Source of the DNA: Ryuthela nishihirai
Taxonomy: Eukaryota; Arthropoda; Arachnida; Araneae; Heptathelidae
Reading direction: 5' to 3'
Assembly (NCBI GenBank): GCA_038380435.1
Contig: JAWZYU010000013.1
Span: 62,026,946 to 62,090,945 of the forward strand
Length of the DNA stretch: 64,000 nt
Below the pieces are notes generated by a model. The model was not told the DNA's origin. It did not search any database and saw only the letters and a list, made by a program, of their open reading frames with translations. Below are positions 34,592 through 45,889 of this stretch, piece after piece; position 1 is the stretch's first letter; each line of letters begins with the position of its first letter. The position numbers and the translations under genes are program-made.

Positions 34592-36374
34592 TTAATGAGA
34601 TGGTTGAGGCTGGTGGAGTGTTAACAATTTGTTAATGTCGGGTTCCAATTTCGTTAACATCAATCGCAGATCGCCACATTCAGTGATGTGTAGTCTGTTC
34701 CTCTTCTTTGACAGTAAATTAGCTACTGCACTGAATCCACGCTCAGCCATATAGGACGAAGGAAATGCGATTAAAAACTTCTGTACTATTGCCCACAATC
34801 CAGGGTAGAGAACTGGTATTGATTTTTGAAGCCAGAACTCTTGGTATAGATGTTTGAATTTTACTTTGAGTACTTCGTTAGTCGTGAGTTCTAAGAGTTC
34901 CTCTTCCAAATTTGATGATTCTTCAGTATCTGTGTTCGCGAAAGGATCTAAAACCCAACCCGGTATATTCATGCTTAAATTATCTAGGAACCGCTCCGTA
35001 AAATCAACATGAAGAACTTCCAAGTGTTGACAGTAGTATCTTCTGGTTTTGCAGAGACTGCTGATAATGTGGGAAAGTGATTGTATTCACCTCTACCTAG
35101 ATTTCGTGTGAATAGAAGAAGTTTTCCCACAAAAGCAGCTATGACGTTTTTTGTTTTAATTAAATTCAACTCATCACCTTGCAATTGTAAATTAACTTGA
35201 TTAAATATTTTAAACAGGTCTGTCAAATAAGCGATGCCATTTTTTAACGTAATCAGGTTTTCGCGCAATTTTTCGTCTCTGTCTTCAAGAAAGTCCAGTA
35301 CTGAGTCAAATAGATTGAAAAACCGATTCAGACAAACCCCTTTAGAGAGCCAACGTACTTCTGTGTGCAGCAGCAAGCCATTGTAATCTTCATCATTTTC
35401 ATTACAAAGCTTACCAAATAATCGGTCATTCAATTAATTGCTTCTAATCTTATTGATTGCTTTAATAACGTAATGGAGCGACGTATGCAGACGTTCATTC
35501 AAATTTTTTGCAACCAAATGCTGACGATGAATAATACAATGTACATTTGAAACAGCGAGTACATTTGGTACTGCTTGTTTGAAATGCGCTATGAAACCCT
35601 TATGACGCCCTGTCATTGCTGGAGCACCATCAGTAGCAGCAGACAAAATATTGCAAATAGGAATTTCTTTCTCTTGAAAAAACTTTTGCATGGTATTAAA
35701 TATAGATTCTCCCTTTGTATCAGATTCCAAATTTTTAGCAAATAATAACTCTTCATGAATTTTTTTCTTCTTTTATAAATCGTACGTATGATAAGAGTAG
35801 AGCTTCGTTATTTGGTAGAATTGAGTCATCGAGTTGAATGGAAAATTTGCAAGTCTTTAAGTAATCACATAATGATATTTCAACGTCTTTTGCCATTTCA
35901 TCTATTCTTCTTTGCACTGAATTATTACTGAGCGGAATTTTTTTGATGATATCTGACGGTGTCTTATGATGAAGAACAGTTTTTAATATCTCTTTGACTG
36001 CCGGCAAAATTAATTCCTCGCCAATTGTGTGTGGTTTTCCTGCTTTTGGGATTAACAATGAAACGTTATATGAGGCTCGTAGTCCATCATCATCTTGTTT
36101 AGAAGACGACGCAAAAAGGTTTGACATAGTTGGCTGTTTTAAATATTGCTTTTCCAGTTCTTGAAAATAGGATAATTCTTTGTTCTTCTTATCAGCATGC
36201 ATTTTATTTAAATGCTCTTGTAGCCTAGAAGGTTTCATAGCTTCATTTGAACAAACCTTTTCGGCAAATTAAACACATAGGTAATGATTGGTTTGTAGGA
36301 GAGTACGTAAATCCATATTTCAAATACTCAATACTGTAGTGCCGGCATTTCTTTTTAGATGTAGATTCAGACAT
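34592..36374 (-). pseudogene. BED-finger hAT transposase (ZBED/SCAND3-like), frameshifted
   Basis: Starts at the ATG at 36374 (MSESTSKKK) with a BED-type zinc finger: CLIC near 36265, then RLQEHLNKMH near 36200. One frameshift falls between the two halves (about 36240-36270). The catalytic RNase-H-like region includes SIQLDDS near 35810-35840 and AATDGAPAMTGRHKGF near 35600-35645. A second break occurs near 35434-35440 and another near 34985-35020. The C-terminal hAT dimerisation segment is present (FPSSYMAERGFSAVANLLSK near 34705-34765). The organisation matches the ZBED5/SCAND3-like hAT group common in arthropods and domesticated in vertebrates. At least three frame changes make it inactive. 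The length without breaks, about 590 residues, is normal for the group. Confidence 0.85.
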
Positions 36375-36896
36375 TTTCAAATACAAATTAACTTCTCAAT
36401 AGATTTATAGATAGTTATAAAAATAATGTTTATAATGACTTCTAACACTTATCACTCACGACTATTTATCACGGCGAAGCACATAAAAATAATAAAACGT
36501 TCCTAGACCTATCGCTTTTATAGATTTGATTTTGTGCACGCATTAACTTATATGTTTGCGATGCCGGCGCACTTGCTCCGTAAACAAGTCATTTCAAGCT
36601 CCCATATTCTTGTCGAAACATGTTATATTGCATGAACCGCTTGTTTGCCTATCAACTTGCAAGGACTTGTCACCGTCAATCTATTCTAAACTAAAACAAA
36701 TTAGGTATAGTTATACCTAATGCTAATTTAAAATGCTTATTAACGCGATAACAATAAGATAATTTACATAGCTAGATAAAATATTTATTCATGAAAACAG
36801 GTATTTTCAAAGTATTTTATCATATTAAAAAATAATTATAAAAAAAATTAAATATAATAAATTTATTATTTTTATATTATTATTGCATCAAGGTTG

Positions 36897-37375
36897 ATTT
36901 GCCTATCAGGATGGACACACATGTCCAACATAATAAGCCTGATATAGTAGTGCATGTTAAGGTATTGAATGAGATTACATTTATTGAAGTAGGAATAACA
37001 TCTCAGGATAACCTGCAGACAGTAGAGGTTGAAAAGAAGAGGAAGTATGATCTGCTGACTAATGAGTTGAGCCTAATTCACAAGTGTAAATGTTAATATT
37101 ATACCTCATGTTCTGACGTGGGATGGTATTGTAACTACGTACCATAAAGCATACTCAAAGCGACTTGGAGTGGGAAAACATATTGAAGCATTCCTGGAGA
37201 CCATGAATTAATGATCCAATCTGTGATCTTGAAGAGAACTTTTGAGAGCATCTCAGTCGACTTCAGACGTACCAGTACGCTAGTAGGCGGTAGCAGGGAA
37301 CTTATTGTCCAAGCTGCAGTTGAAAAGCTGTACATGACGAATGAGGTAGTGGATGACTAGAATCACCAGGAAGAC
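36897..37375 (+). pseudogene. fragment resembling a LINE restriction-like endonuclease tail
   Basis: The plus-strand frame contains RMDTHVQHNKPDIVVHVKV then FIEVGITSQDNLQTVEVEKK, followed (after a frameshift near 37097) by a downstream segment and ILKRTFESISVDFRR. The KPDIVV...FIEV pattern (PD, about a dozen residues, then an acidic residue and V) is like the restriction-like endonuclease at the C-terminus of some non-LTR elements. It is opposite in strand to the hAT gene around it, so it is a separate fragment captured by or inserted into the transposon. Assignment is tentative. Confidence 0.35.
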
Positions 37376-37597
37376 ACCACATAATACAAGAGATAAAAAG
37401 GTTGTCACAGAAAATTCCATTAAATTTATTTATTTATTTGACCACCCCTCTTGACTGCCTCAACGCCCCCCATTTACCTTTGGATTCGCTACCGCCCCCA
37501 TGGAAGGCTCCAGGACGGCTCCAGGACATGGAAGGCTCCATTCCCAACGGGGGCTGTATCGCCCCCGTTGGGAATCTATGATTTAGCCCTTTTGGCT

Positions 37598-38035
37598 ATC
37601 ATCAATCGTTAAGCCCTTCAAACCTTTAGAGCCCAGTGGGTAAGAGTGCTGGTTAAACATCTGAGGTCGCGAGATCGAGTCCCTGTACCGAAATTTATAT
37701 TTTTAAAATACAGTACTTGTATTAAACACTAGATGGCGCCATCAAAAATAATTACAAAGGGGTTTTTAAAGGTAAGTGAGGAAAAATCGGGGACTTTTCA
37801 GGGGTGGGAATTAAAATACATGTGGGTCAACCAGGGGGTATTTAAAGAGGGGAGCTTAATAAATTTAGAATGGGTCATCCAGGGGGTGTGTAATCAAGAA
37901 AAATCGGGAACTTTTCGAGAAATGGGCGTGGTCGAAAGCGCAATAACGGGGGAGGGGCTTTTCCTTAAATGATTACGATTATTATTTCGATATGGATCGA
38001 TTTACTGATAGGTTAAGTGCAATATGACTACTTGC
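37598..38035. other. G-rich repeat-containing sequence of unknown origin
   Basis: A tRNA-like stretch at 37622-37690 (AGTGGGTAAGAGTGC and AGATCGAGTCCC as A/B-box-like segments) may be a SINE head. After it, 37730-37975 is G-rich on the plus strand and shows paired motifs: AAAAATCGGGGACTTTTC and AAAAATCGGGAACTTTTC, and GGGTCAACCAGGGGGTATTT and GGGTCATCCAGGGGGTGTGT. A 79-residue open frame runs through these motifs, but the repeats rather than coding explain it. Origin unknown. Confidence 0.35.
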
Positions 38036-38475
38036 GTGAAGCTGCAGGAGGAAGGGTTACGTTAAAGTTGCAACATCTGTCTCGGAATTCCTAAAACCAT
38101 TTAACCTAAAATTCCCTTTCGAAACACCACCGAATCTATTTAAAAAATCTTAAACATGACAGAGATCTCATTAACCAAGCTGACAAAGGCGGTGACAGGT
38201 ACTAAATTCCTCTAACACCCATTTCACCCGCCGCTACCTCCTCTTTCATATCGACTGCACTACCGGTACAGAATAATAGATGAGCATAAAGGGGATATTA
38301 GAAACAAAATCTCCGAACCACCCTTGATGGCAAGATAGTCCCTCAGTTCGACTCCGCATTCATTGTTACCTCTTACCATTCCAAAACTCAAGTTACTTTC
38401 CGTGAAATCCTCCAAATTTTCGCCTTCCGAGGCAGATGTTGCAACTTTAACACACCCCTTCCTCATGCAGCTTGG
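38036..38475. repeat. inverted repeat, arms about 50 bp
   Basis: AAGCTGCAGGAGGAAGGGTT followed by ACGTTAAAGTTGCAACATCTG at 38040-38085 is the reverse complement, with few mismatches, of 38430-38472 (CAGATGTTGCAACTTTAACA...CCTTCCTCATGCAGCTT). The right arm runs into the 177-bp tandem duplication. Confidence 0.7.
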
Positions 38476-38807
38476 CGCAACTTGCTATGTGACTTCCCAC
38501 CCCCACCACCCACCTCCATTGGCCAACCGGGCACACGCCTCCTCCCCACTGCACAAGACTAATTCGACACTTCAACTGCCCAGCATTGTTCCTCTGAAGT
38601 TAGCGACCAGCACGTGGAAAAATGGGTCAAACCCCTTCCTCATGCAGCTTGGCGCAACTTGCTATGTGACTTCCCACCCCCACCACCCACCTCCATTGGC
38701 CAACCGGGCACACGCCTCCTCCCCACTGCACAAGACTAATTCGACACTTCAACTGCCCAGCATTGTTCCTCTGAAGTTAGTGACCAGCACGTGGAAAAAT
38801 GGGTCAA
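38454..38807. repeat. tandem duplication, 2 x 177 bp, nearly perfect
   Basis: Copy 1 (38454-38630) and copy 2 (38631-38807) start with ACCCCTTCCTCATGCAGCTT and end with AATGGGTCA. Comparing them by eye I found one clear substitution (TTAGCGACC versus TTAGTGACC). Because 177 is a multiple of three, an open frame (38363-38836) carries two nearly identical 59-residue repeats. It is C-rich and shows no known motif, so coding is unproven. Confidence 0.9.
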
Positions 38808-38829
38808 TGCCCTGCACTCTCGCTATTGT

Positions 38830-39285
38830 TAACTGATAACATCTAAATGATACTGGCAAAGTACCGAACTGCTACTACCTAGTGACTTTTACACCACTAC
38901 TATACTGAAACTTCCTTCCGCTGCAGGACTCTCGTCAGCGAAAATATCTCCAAGAAAATGAAAAGGTATTATTTTTACTTATTCTAACCTGTCACCAACA
39001 CTCCACCTCTCCAAGGAACTGTAGGACGCCCTGAAGATGACTGATGACTGCAGTCGAAAGCGCTCGGCTCCTGCAATCATGTAAATAGCAGGAGCATGTA
39101 AATAGCATGTACATTGCAGTAGTTGTGTAAATAAATCTAATCGGCAAAAAAAACGTTATTCATTCTTATGAGTAAACGAATTAATATCAACGACTTTCCG
39201 CTGCCAGTTTATATGACAAGTTAAATAGTTTAAGACAGTTACACGGCAATATTTGCAATATTACTTACACACTGACATCAAAGCC
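38830..39285. other. no feature recognised
   Basis: Mixed sequence with a short near-repeat (GTAAATAGCAGGAGCAT / GTAAATAGCATGTACAT at 39081-39115). No gene. Confidence 0.4.
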
Positions 39286-39289
39286 GTAT

Positions 39290-39480
39290 CTTGGGGGAGC
39301 AAAGGAACCATGTTCCCCTCCCTCTTTTAGAATGCTGGCAAGGGTAACGCAGGCAAAAAATTAGGAAACCTTTTTGTATTTCATGCATTTTACATGAAAT
39401 TTTATTAAAGACCTTAAAAATGAAGGGTTAAATCCAGTATCTTGTCTCCCCCTACCTTTTAGTAATGTTATTCTGGCTGG
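39290..39480. repeat. interspersed repeat, second copy near 63.62 kb
   Basis: Shares with 63620-63790 a run of ordered matches: CCCCTCC, AGAATGC, AGGCAAAAAA, TATTTCATGC(A/C)TTTT, CATGAAAT and AAAATGA. It is probably the edge of a non-autonomous transposon. No coding content. Confidence 0.5.
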
Positions 39481-39681
39481 ATTAAATTTGTTGTCCTCCT
39501 GTTTTATTTACTGAATTTTTTTTCTAGGTAGGAGCCTGATTGGTACGTTTTAATCTCTGAGCCTTTGTTCCTTGATGACTTCCTGCTTAGGCAGTCTCTG
39601 AGCTTGCCTTTTGACTATTATTTATAGAAAGGCGTCCAAGTATTTTTCAAATAAAATAAATCTGTGCTCTGTGCAATTTAA

Positions 39682-39860
39682 AGAACACGCTGGATATCCT
39701 TGACGGAAGGCTTCAATCTGTTTTTTAATAGCTGTCCAGTGGGCCTCTTCACCAATCTTTTCTGAGCTCTTGGAGTCCTTGTGACCTGGACATTTAGCCT
39801 ATAGTATACAAAAAAGTGCCGTTCAGTGGTAAAGCGTCACAACCTTTATAAATCCATCCG
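39682..39860 (+). mobile_element. SINE family 2 fragment
   Basis: Core AGCTGTCCAGTGGGCCTCTTCACC matches 12107-12130 and, inverted, 19620-19720. The upstream CACGCTGGATATCC equals the CACGCTGGATGGC of the longer copy. The tRNA head is missing. Confidence 0.65.
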
Positions 39861-40718
39861 TTTCACATCGCTGCATACAGATTGCATTAGTATTAAATTT
39901 CACATTGCATAATGTTTTGTCGACATGAGAACAAGAATGTTATCAAACCACAACATGTTGTCATACTTTGTCTAACATATATCTTAACTTGGTTCAAAGC
40001 GCGAAATCTGTATTTCCTCGTTCTAATTAAATTCTGACAATGACCTAAACTATGTGACTTAAACGTATTTGATTGATTGTTTTTTTGCTTTTATTGAATT
40101 TCGCGAAACGTGTTGTTGTAACTAATGTACACATATCCGTGGAAAACTAATAATTCGAAATACAAACCAAGTAATACAAGGGAAAAAAAAGAGTTTCTCA
40201 AGGCTTCGAAATCGGGTCCCTTTATAGGTAGGGGACTTGAAGATGAACGCAGCTAACTTCCTGTTGATATTGAATAGTCCATTAAACACCCTACTCAACT
40301 CTAATGAAGCGAAAAAACAGAAGAGATTCCGAATTCTAATTCGGTTATACCATACGCAGTTATACGGATTTCAAATGTAACAAAGAATGAGGGAACCAGA
40401 ATAAGAAATTAGAATCTGATAATTAACTATTTTAGACGTTACCCATTAAAGATACTTAACAAGGGGGATGAGTAGTCATTCTTGTCCATCCGTCTCTTGT
40501 AATTAAAAGAAGGGATTATTTATATTAAAATTTCAGAAGATTAGGACTTAAGAATGTATTTTTTGTGTGTGTACTTTAAATACATTTATTATTGTATTAC
40601 GTGTAATTTTACTTTTTACCAAGACTAAGAGAAGTATTGCATATATAATTTTTGCCTTCCATCACCTATTTTTTTCATTTTGATTCTTTGAGAAATTACT
40701 GTTTGGTCTAGTCAGAAA
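39861..40718. other. AT-rich intergenic sequence, no feature recognised
   Basis: No ORF or repeat I can support. Confidence 0.4.
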
Positions 40719-41200
40719 GATATTTTTGGCTACGTGCCATGTACACAGAGTCTAGTGTGTATATATCATACTTTTACTCATCCCACCTTATGCATTTACT
40801 CTTCAAAATGGATCAATATAGATGTTGAAATTTAAATAATGAGCAATGATTTGATAAATATGCTTGAAGCCTGAAACGGGAAATTGTTATTTTTTTTCCA
40901 TTTGAAATTTAGTAAGTCCCAATAAAAATAATATCGTTTTAAGGAAAATAATATTTATTTCCGGTAGCACTTAGACTACTTGAAAATTGTGGTTTTACAA
41001 AGTGTGGTGGATGACCCGTTTCAGGCTTTGATTCCCCGTTTCAGGCTTCAAGGATAGTTATCAAATCAGAGCTCATTATTTAAATTTCAACATCTATATT
41101 GATCCATTTTGAATAGTAAATGCATAAGGTGGGATGAGTAAAAGTCTGATATATACACTCTAGACTCTGTGTACATGGCACGTAGCCAAAAATATCTTGT
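40719..41200. repeat. fold-back/MITE-like inverted repeat, arms about 165 bp
   Basis: Left arm 40719-40885 (AGATATTTTTGGCTACGTGC...TCATCCCACCTTATGC...GCCTGAAACGGG) pairs with right arm about 41020-41200 in inverse order. The central part about 40886-41019 is single-copy and AT-rich. Outer ends AGATATTTTTGG / CCAAAAATATCT. No convincing target duplication. Confidence 0.85.
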
Positions 41201-42285
41201 GGATTGATTCTGTTAATCCCTGACGTAATTCTCTACATCTTTAAATCTCTAAAAATGAAAATAACAAACTGTTTCCATCACAATATTTACTTTATTAATG
41301 AAAAAGGAAGAAGTTTTTCATTGAGATACCAACGAACACACTCATCTACAAAAGAAAATGCAATCACAACATCTTTCCAGCAAACTGCACAGAGTTCGTC
41401 CTGCAATTCTATGAGCTATGATAGTGTCACCTATCAGTTATGTCCTTCATTCAGGCAGCTGCTGACAAGGCTGTATGACAATTGGATCCATTTGTAAACT
41501 CGTTAGAACCTCATTGGTATGCATGACTCACCTACGAGGAAAGAGAGCTCCGCTTCCTTGTCATGAGACTGCGACAATGAGCATCCTTGTCATGAGACTA
41601 CGACAATGAGCAGCGATAAAGCTGCAACTAGAAGCGCCGTCAGCAACAGTCAACTTGGCAGACGACAAGAAATACGTTTCCTGATTTTCCTGACAGATTT
41701 AACGTTCCTATTCATAACTTTTGGACGCAAAAAATTAAAAACCCTGACTTATAGAAAGTATGATACTTCTTGTCGGTCTCGTATTGACCTAAACGAATAA
41801 AATATTGAATTTTGCGCATTCTCTCTATAAATTTTAAACTAAATCTGTCCCGTCCCACCTGCGGCTCATAAAACAAAATAATCAATATGCTGAATTTGGC
41901 TCATTTCTTCCAATTTGTGGACTCCTCCATTTTTAGGTGTATACCAAAATGAGTATACCATTCACTGTACTCATTAAAAATTTATACTTTTGTTTTTTAA
42001 TCAAGATATGCCCTTGATTCCTCAAAAACATAGCTTTATTTTTTTTCAAATTAATTACTCATTAGAAATTATGTTTTCTTTTTTAAGTAGAGATATTTTC
42101 TTGTGGCTCTCTAAGCATATAGGTTTTTTTCTTATTGGTTCTTCATTGAATTTTGGTCTGTTGTAAAATTACAGTTAACATCAGATTGCTGTAGGGTGAG
42201 TCTGGAAGTCTGAATAATACCATACCGATACCCATCACACAGGTCTTAGATGGTTTCATTGTCTTAAATAATATACCTACAGTAC
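41201..42285. other. intergenic; short duplication at 41550-41611
   Basis: A 33-bp segment, CCTTGTCATGAGACTGCGAC followed by AATGAGCA, is tandemly repeated with one change (CTGCGAC versus CTACGAC). Otherwise no gene or repeat recognised. A 97-residue open frame at 41204-41497 has no recognisable domain. Confidence 0.45.
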
Positions 42286-43083
42286 ACTGGTTTCCATAAT
42301 TTAAGGAAAATTCCTAGCTTAAGTCAATGGGAAGCCAACGTCAAAGCTCTATAACTTCTCAAATAAGTTTTTTGTTTCGAAAAATGTTATTGGAGATAAA
42401 GATCTCAGTCAAATAAATCAAAATCCCGATTTCCATCAATATTTGTTGAATATTTAATGAGTTATGGAAGTTTGAATATTTAACAACAACAATTCCAGTA
42501 TTAAGAAAGTTATACAAAACTGAAGAATAGTGAAAGAATTCTTTACACAGAGTTCTAAAATGCAAATTTATTTTATTATTAAACACTTTGATACAATACT
42601 TATTATTAAGTTTTAATTAACTTCTGAAATCTATTTTTGTGGTTGGCATTGTTATCGCTAAATATTTAAACTTCCATAACTCATTAAATTAAAAAAAAAT
42701 ACCCCCCCCCCTCAAGCAGCTGCTTGCCACAGAGGTCTGACAGGAACCTGTCAGTACATATGCCACAGTAGAAGATCTAAGAGGATGACAGGACCTCAGC
42801 AGAAAACTACACGAACATCCATGCCTTACCCGGACCCGGGGCTGGAACCCAAGTCCCGTAGATCATTAGCCAAGCGCGCTAACAACTCGACCACGGGACG
42901 GCTACTCATTAAATACCGAACGAATATTGTTGAAAATTCAGGTATTGATTTATTTGATTGAGATCTTTATCTGCAATCACATTTTTCAAAACAAAAAAAA
43001 AAAACTTATTTTAGAAGTCATAGAGCTGTGACGTTAGCTTCCCATTCACTTAACATAGGGATCTTTAATTTATGGAAACCAGT
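42286..43083. mobile_element. fold-back element (family F), interrupted by a SINE
   Basis: Left arm 42286-42495 (ACTGGTTTCCATAATTTAA...GAAGCCAACGTC...AAGATCTCAGTCAAATAAATCA...AATGAGTTATGGAAGTTTGAA) is repeated in inverse order at about 42645-43083. The right arm is split by the SINE at 42690-42903. Related but incomplete copies lie at about 45890-46282, 50060-50460 and 57600-58085, so this is a multi-copy non-autonomous family. It has no transposase. Removing the SINE gives a length of about 575 bp. Confidence 0.8.
42690..42903 (-). mobile_element. tRNA-derived SINE (family 1) with 11-bp target duplication
   Basis: Minus-strand copy: tRNA-like head at the right (GTCGAGTTGTTAGCGCGCTT, then a B-box-like GGGTTCCAGCCCC) and tail at the left (A9 run, then CAAGCAGCTGCTTG inverted). 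The exact 11-bp sequence ACTCATTAAAT flanks it at 42679-42689 and 42904-42914, proving insertion by target-primed reverse transcription into the fold-back element. Confidence 0.93.
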
Positions 43084-43511
43084 ATTATTCCTGCACGCTG
43101 ATCTTAAATTTCTTTCCATATCGTACTGTTTTTTCACAAAACGTCTCGTTTATTATTAGATAACTGGATGATTTTAGTTTGCATTAGATCGCATTCCCCA
43201 CTGCCAACTCGACGACGTGATATACAGAAAGGGAGGCATATCATTGGACTAGGATGTTTACTTTTTTCCCAATTTGCAAAAAAAATTATTTGCCAAATAG
43301 AAAAACAAAATTAACACTATATCCGAAGTCAGCAGAGTTAAAATGTAGAAAATTATTTCGGAATAAACGCAAATTTTAAAAGTTGATATCCACATGAGTG
43401 AGCTGTTACAAAGGGTTTGAAAATGTGTTTATATTATATATATTTTTACGATAAATATAACTTTTGATAAACCTGGTGTAGGGTTGGATAAGTCGGTATT
43501 GCGTGAGGCTC
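43084..43511. other. no feature recognised
   Basis: AT-rich sequence between the fold-back element and LINE copy G. Confidence 0.4.
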
Positions 43512-45245
43512 TTGTCGAACACCAGAAGTAATGCTAAAGCAATTGCTACAAGCCTTACCAAGTCTCACACACGACTCAGTGTTGTTATATAGAGCTTTCA
43601 TTAGGTTAACTAACTTGTCTGGTATTCAATATGATTTCACAGTCAACCACAAGTTATGTCGATCAACAGAGTCGAAAGCCTTTTTGAAATCAACAAAGCT
43701 AGCAACCAAAGGTTTCTGAAACTCTTAACATTTCTCAAGAATCTACCTAAGTGAAAATATCTGATCCACACATCCCCTACCACTTCTGAATCCACATTGC
43801 TCATCGCGCAATTGCCTGTCAACCAGATTCTTAATTATATTAAGCACAATCATGGAAAAAAAACTATACCTGGAACAGAGAGTAGGCTGATACCCCTATA
43901 GTTATCACAAGAACTGCGATCACCTTTTTTTGAAAATAATGATAACAATAGCTCTGGTAAAATCCTTAGGAATCATGCCTTTATCATAAAACATATTCAA
44001 AATTTCGGTCATTCAAGTGGAAACCGAAACATTCCCAGCTCTAAGCATTTCCGTAGTAAGTTCATCTACCCCTGGGGATTTATGAAGTTTAAGTTTAGAA
44101 ACAACCAAAATAACTTCAGATTGTGTTATAGGGATAACATTAAAGCCACCAATGCATCTATCATCATTGCAAACAATGGGAGTAGAATTAACCAGATTGT
44201 TTAGAACATCACTGAAATGCTCAGCCCACCAAGCCATGACAGAATCCTCATCTTCTATAACCTAACCTTGTTTATCCTTCAATCCCTGTATACCTGTCCG
44301 TTTTCTACCACACAAAAAAATTAATTATCTGGTACAGCTCTCTGCTGTTGTTTTGTCTAACAGCTTCCTCGGCTTTGTCAGCCAAACCATCAAGCCAAAG
44401 ATTCTTATCAGCAGCTAACTGATCTTTTACCCGTTTATTAAGTTCTATGTAATGCTTTCTACTAGGACTAGTAGGGTATTGATCAAGGGCATTCCTGCAG
44501 TTCTTTCTTTCCGAAATAAGCTCAAGTGCCTTATCACTCAGATAATTCTGTCTCTTCTGCTCCTTTTTTCCTAAAAGAGTACTGTTAGTGTCCAAAAAAG
44601 CCTGTTTAAAATGATCCCATTCTTCCTCAACTTCAGTAGTAAGCATACCATGACTGTCATAATGACTAAGTAACCTATCATGGTGAGCTTTGGCTATAAC
44701 TGGGTCTTTCAGAGCTTCACTATTAAAAGTAAATTTTTTAACCCTAGCCCAACAATTTTAAGTTTAAGTTGCAAGACACCTTTAACCAGGTGATGAACAG
44801 ATCCAATTTCAGCTCCCCTGTACGACCTGGTATTTCTAACAGAACTAGCCCATTTGCTGTTAATTAATATATAATCAATCATATTCTTATGCAGCCCATC
44901 ATGTGAAACCCATGTGTACTTATGTATGTCGCGGTGTTTGTAATAAGATTTGAGTTTACTTACCTGTAGGAGACGTTGCCCATTGCCATTGCAGCTACCA
45001 ATACCAAAAGGGCCTATTACTCCTCCCCAAAGGTCAGAGTCAGTACCAGCTTTGGGATTGAAGTCACCAAGAACAAAGGTAATATCTTCTTTCTTGCCAG
45101 AATTCAAAATATCCTGATGTTGTCCATAAAACCTATCCTTCTCATCCTCATCGGCATCCTCAGTGGGGGCATAACAGCAGATAACATTCAAGTCTTAAAC
45201 TCTTGTCTCAAATTTTGCTGTAAGAAACCTTTCATTAATGCACTC
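43512..45245 (-). mobile_element. RTE-like LINE copy G, truncated at both ends
   Basis: Minus-strand copy covering the endonuclease from the LNVICCYAPTEDADEDEKDR segment (near 45140-45190), GDFNPKAGTDSD (near 45035-45070), the linker (44240-44700) and the reverse transcriptase up to the FVDFKKAFDS region and SGVRQ block (43515-43700). The 3' third, including YADD and the tail, is missing, and so is the first part of the endonuclease. Loss of both ends means it was cut by later rearrangement, not only 5'-truncated at insertion. Several frameshifts. Confidence 0.87.
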
Positions 45246-45889
45246 GGTGGGGAGCATGTATCCCCTGCCACCCCTCTTAAGTCCGGTCTTTTTCACGTGC
45301 AATGTGGCTATACCGAAATTTTTACGGAAGCTATTCGAAAAACAAAATGATGATGTTTAATCGGTTTTAATGTAATAACATCAGATGCGATCATAATGAT
45401 GACACTTCAGAATGTATTTGAAGCAATGTCGAGATGTCTCTGAAGAGCAGGGTCAGGATGGAGAGGGTTCCTCTGCTGAAGTTTCCGATATATCTCAGAA
45501 CTATTCCACAGCAGGAAACATCAGGAACATAGCAGAAACTGTAGGAAAAAAGCCTCCTTTTCTTTACTACTGGAGGACACTGCCAGATATAATAAAAGGG
45601 ACAACATTATAAAAGCAAAGGCGCAGCACATCTCTCTTCGTTCCTATTATGAGAATTTTAGTAACAAGAAAAGAAGGTTAGCTGCATTATTTTTTCTGCC
45701 CCAATACCATATCCTTTTTTTAGATCCGAGTTTGCTGATATGAATAATGATACTCCAGAAATCATCTCCAGTTTGAGCGGAACCAGTTTTTTATGCATTA
45801 TCCTTTTGTAAATTAAAAAATTCTCCTTTACATCCTCGAAAAATACAGACAAACATACATTCATATATAAATATTCTGGACAGAAAAAT
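45246..45889. other. unassigned sequence with 66-codon ORF
   Basis: The plus-strand frame 45412-45612 (LKQCRDVSEEQGQDGEGSS...) is hydrophilic and continues in another frame with DNIIKAKAQHISLRSYY (about 45600-45650). It could be the start of a transposase gene, perhaps of the hAT remnant at 47.5 kb, but nothing decisive was seen. Confidence 0.25.

Larger units (their letters stand above)
34302..37580 (-). mobile_element. hAT DNA transposon, 3279 bp, 8-bp target duplication
   Basis: The ends read CAATGATTCCCAAC (34302-34315) and, inverted at the right, CATAGATTCCCAAC (37567-37580), typical short hAT inverted repeats. The 8-bp host sequence ATTTAGCC flanks both sides exactly (34294-34301 and 37581-37588), and removing the element restores the LINE reading GATGATTTAGCCCTTTTGGC. 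The internal gene is on the minus strand (34592-36374). A foreign plus-strand segment lies at 36897-37375. Confidence 0.95.

Noticed and set aside
38363..38836. 157-codon protein with two internal repeats
   Set aside because: The frame is explained by a 177-bp tandem duplication (a multiple of three) in stop-poor C-rich DNA; no start context or domain.
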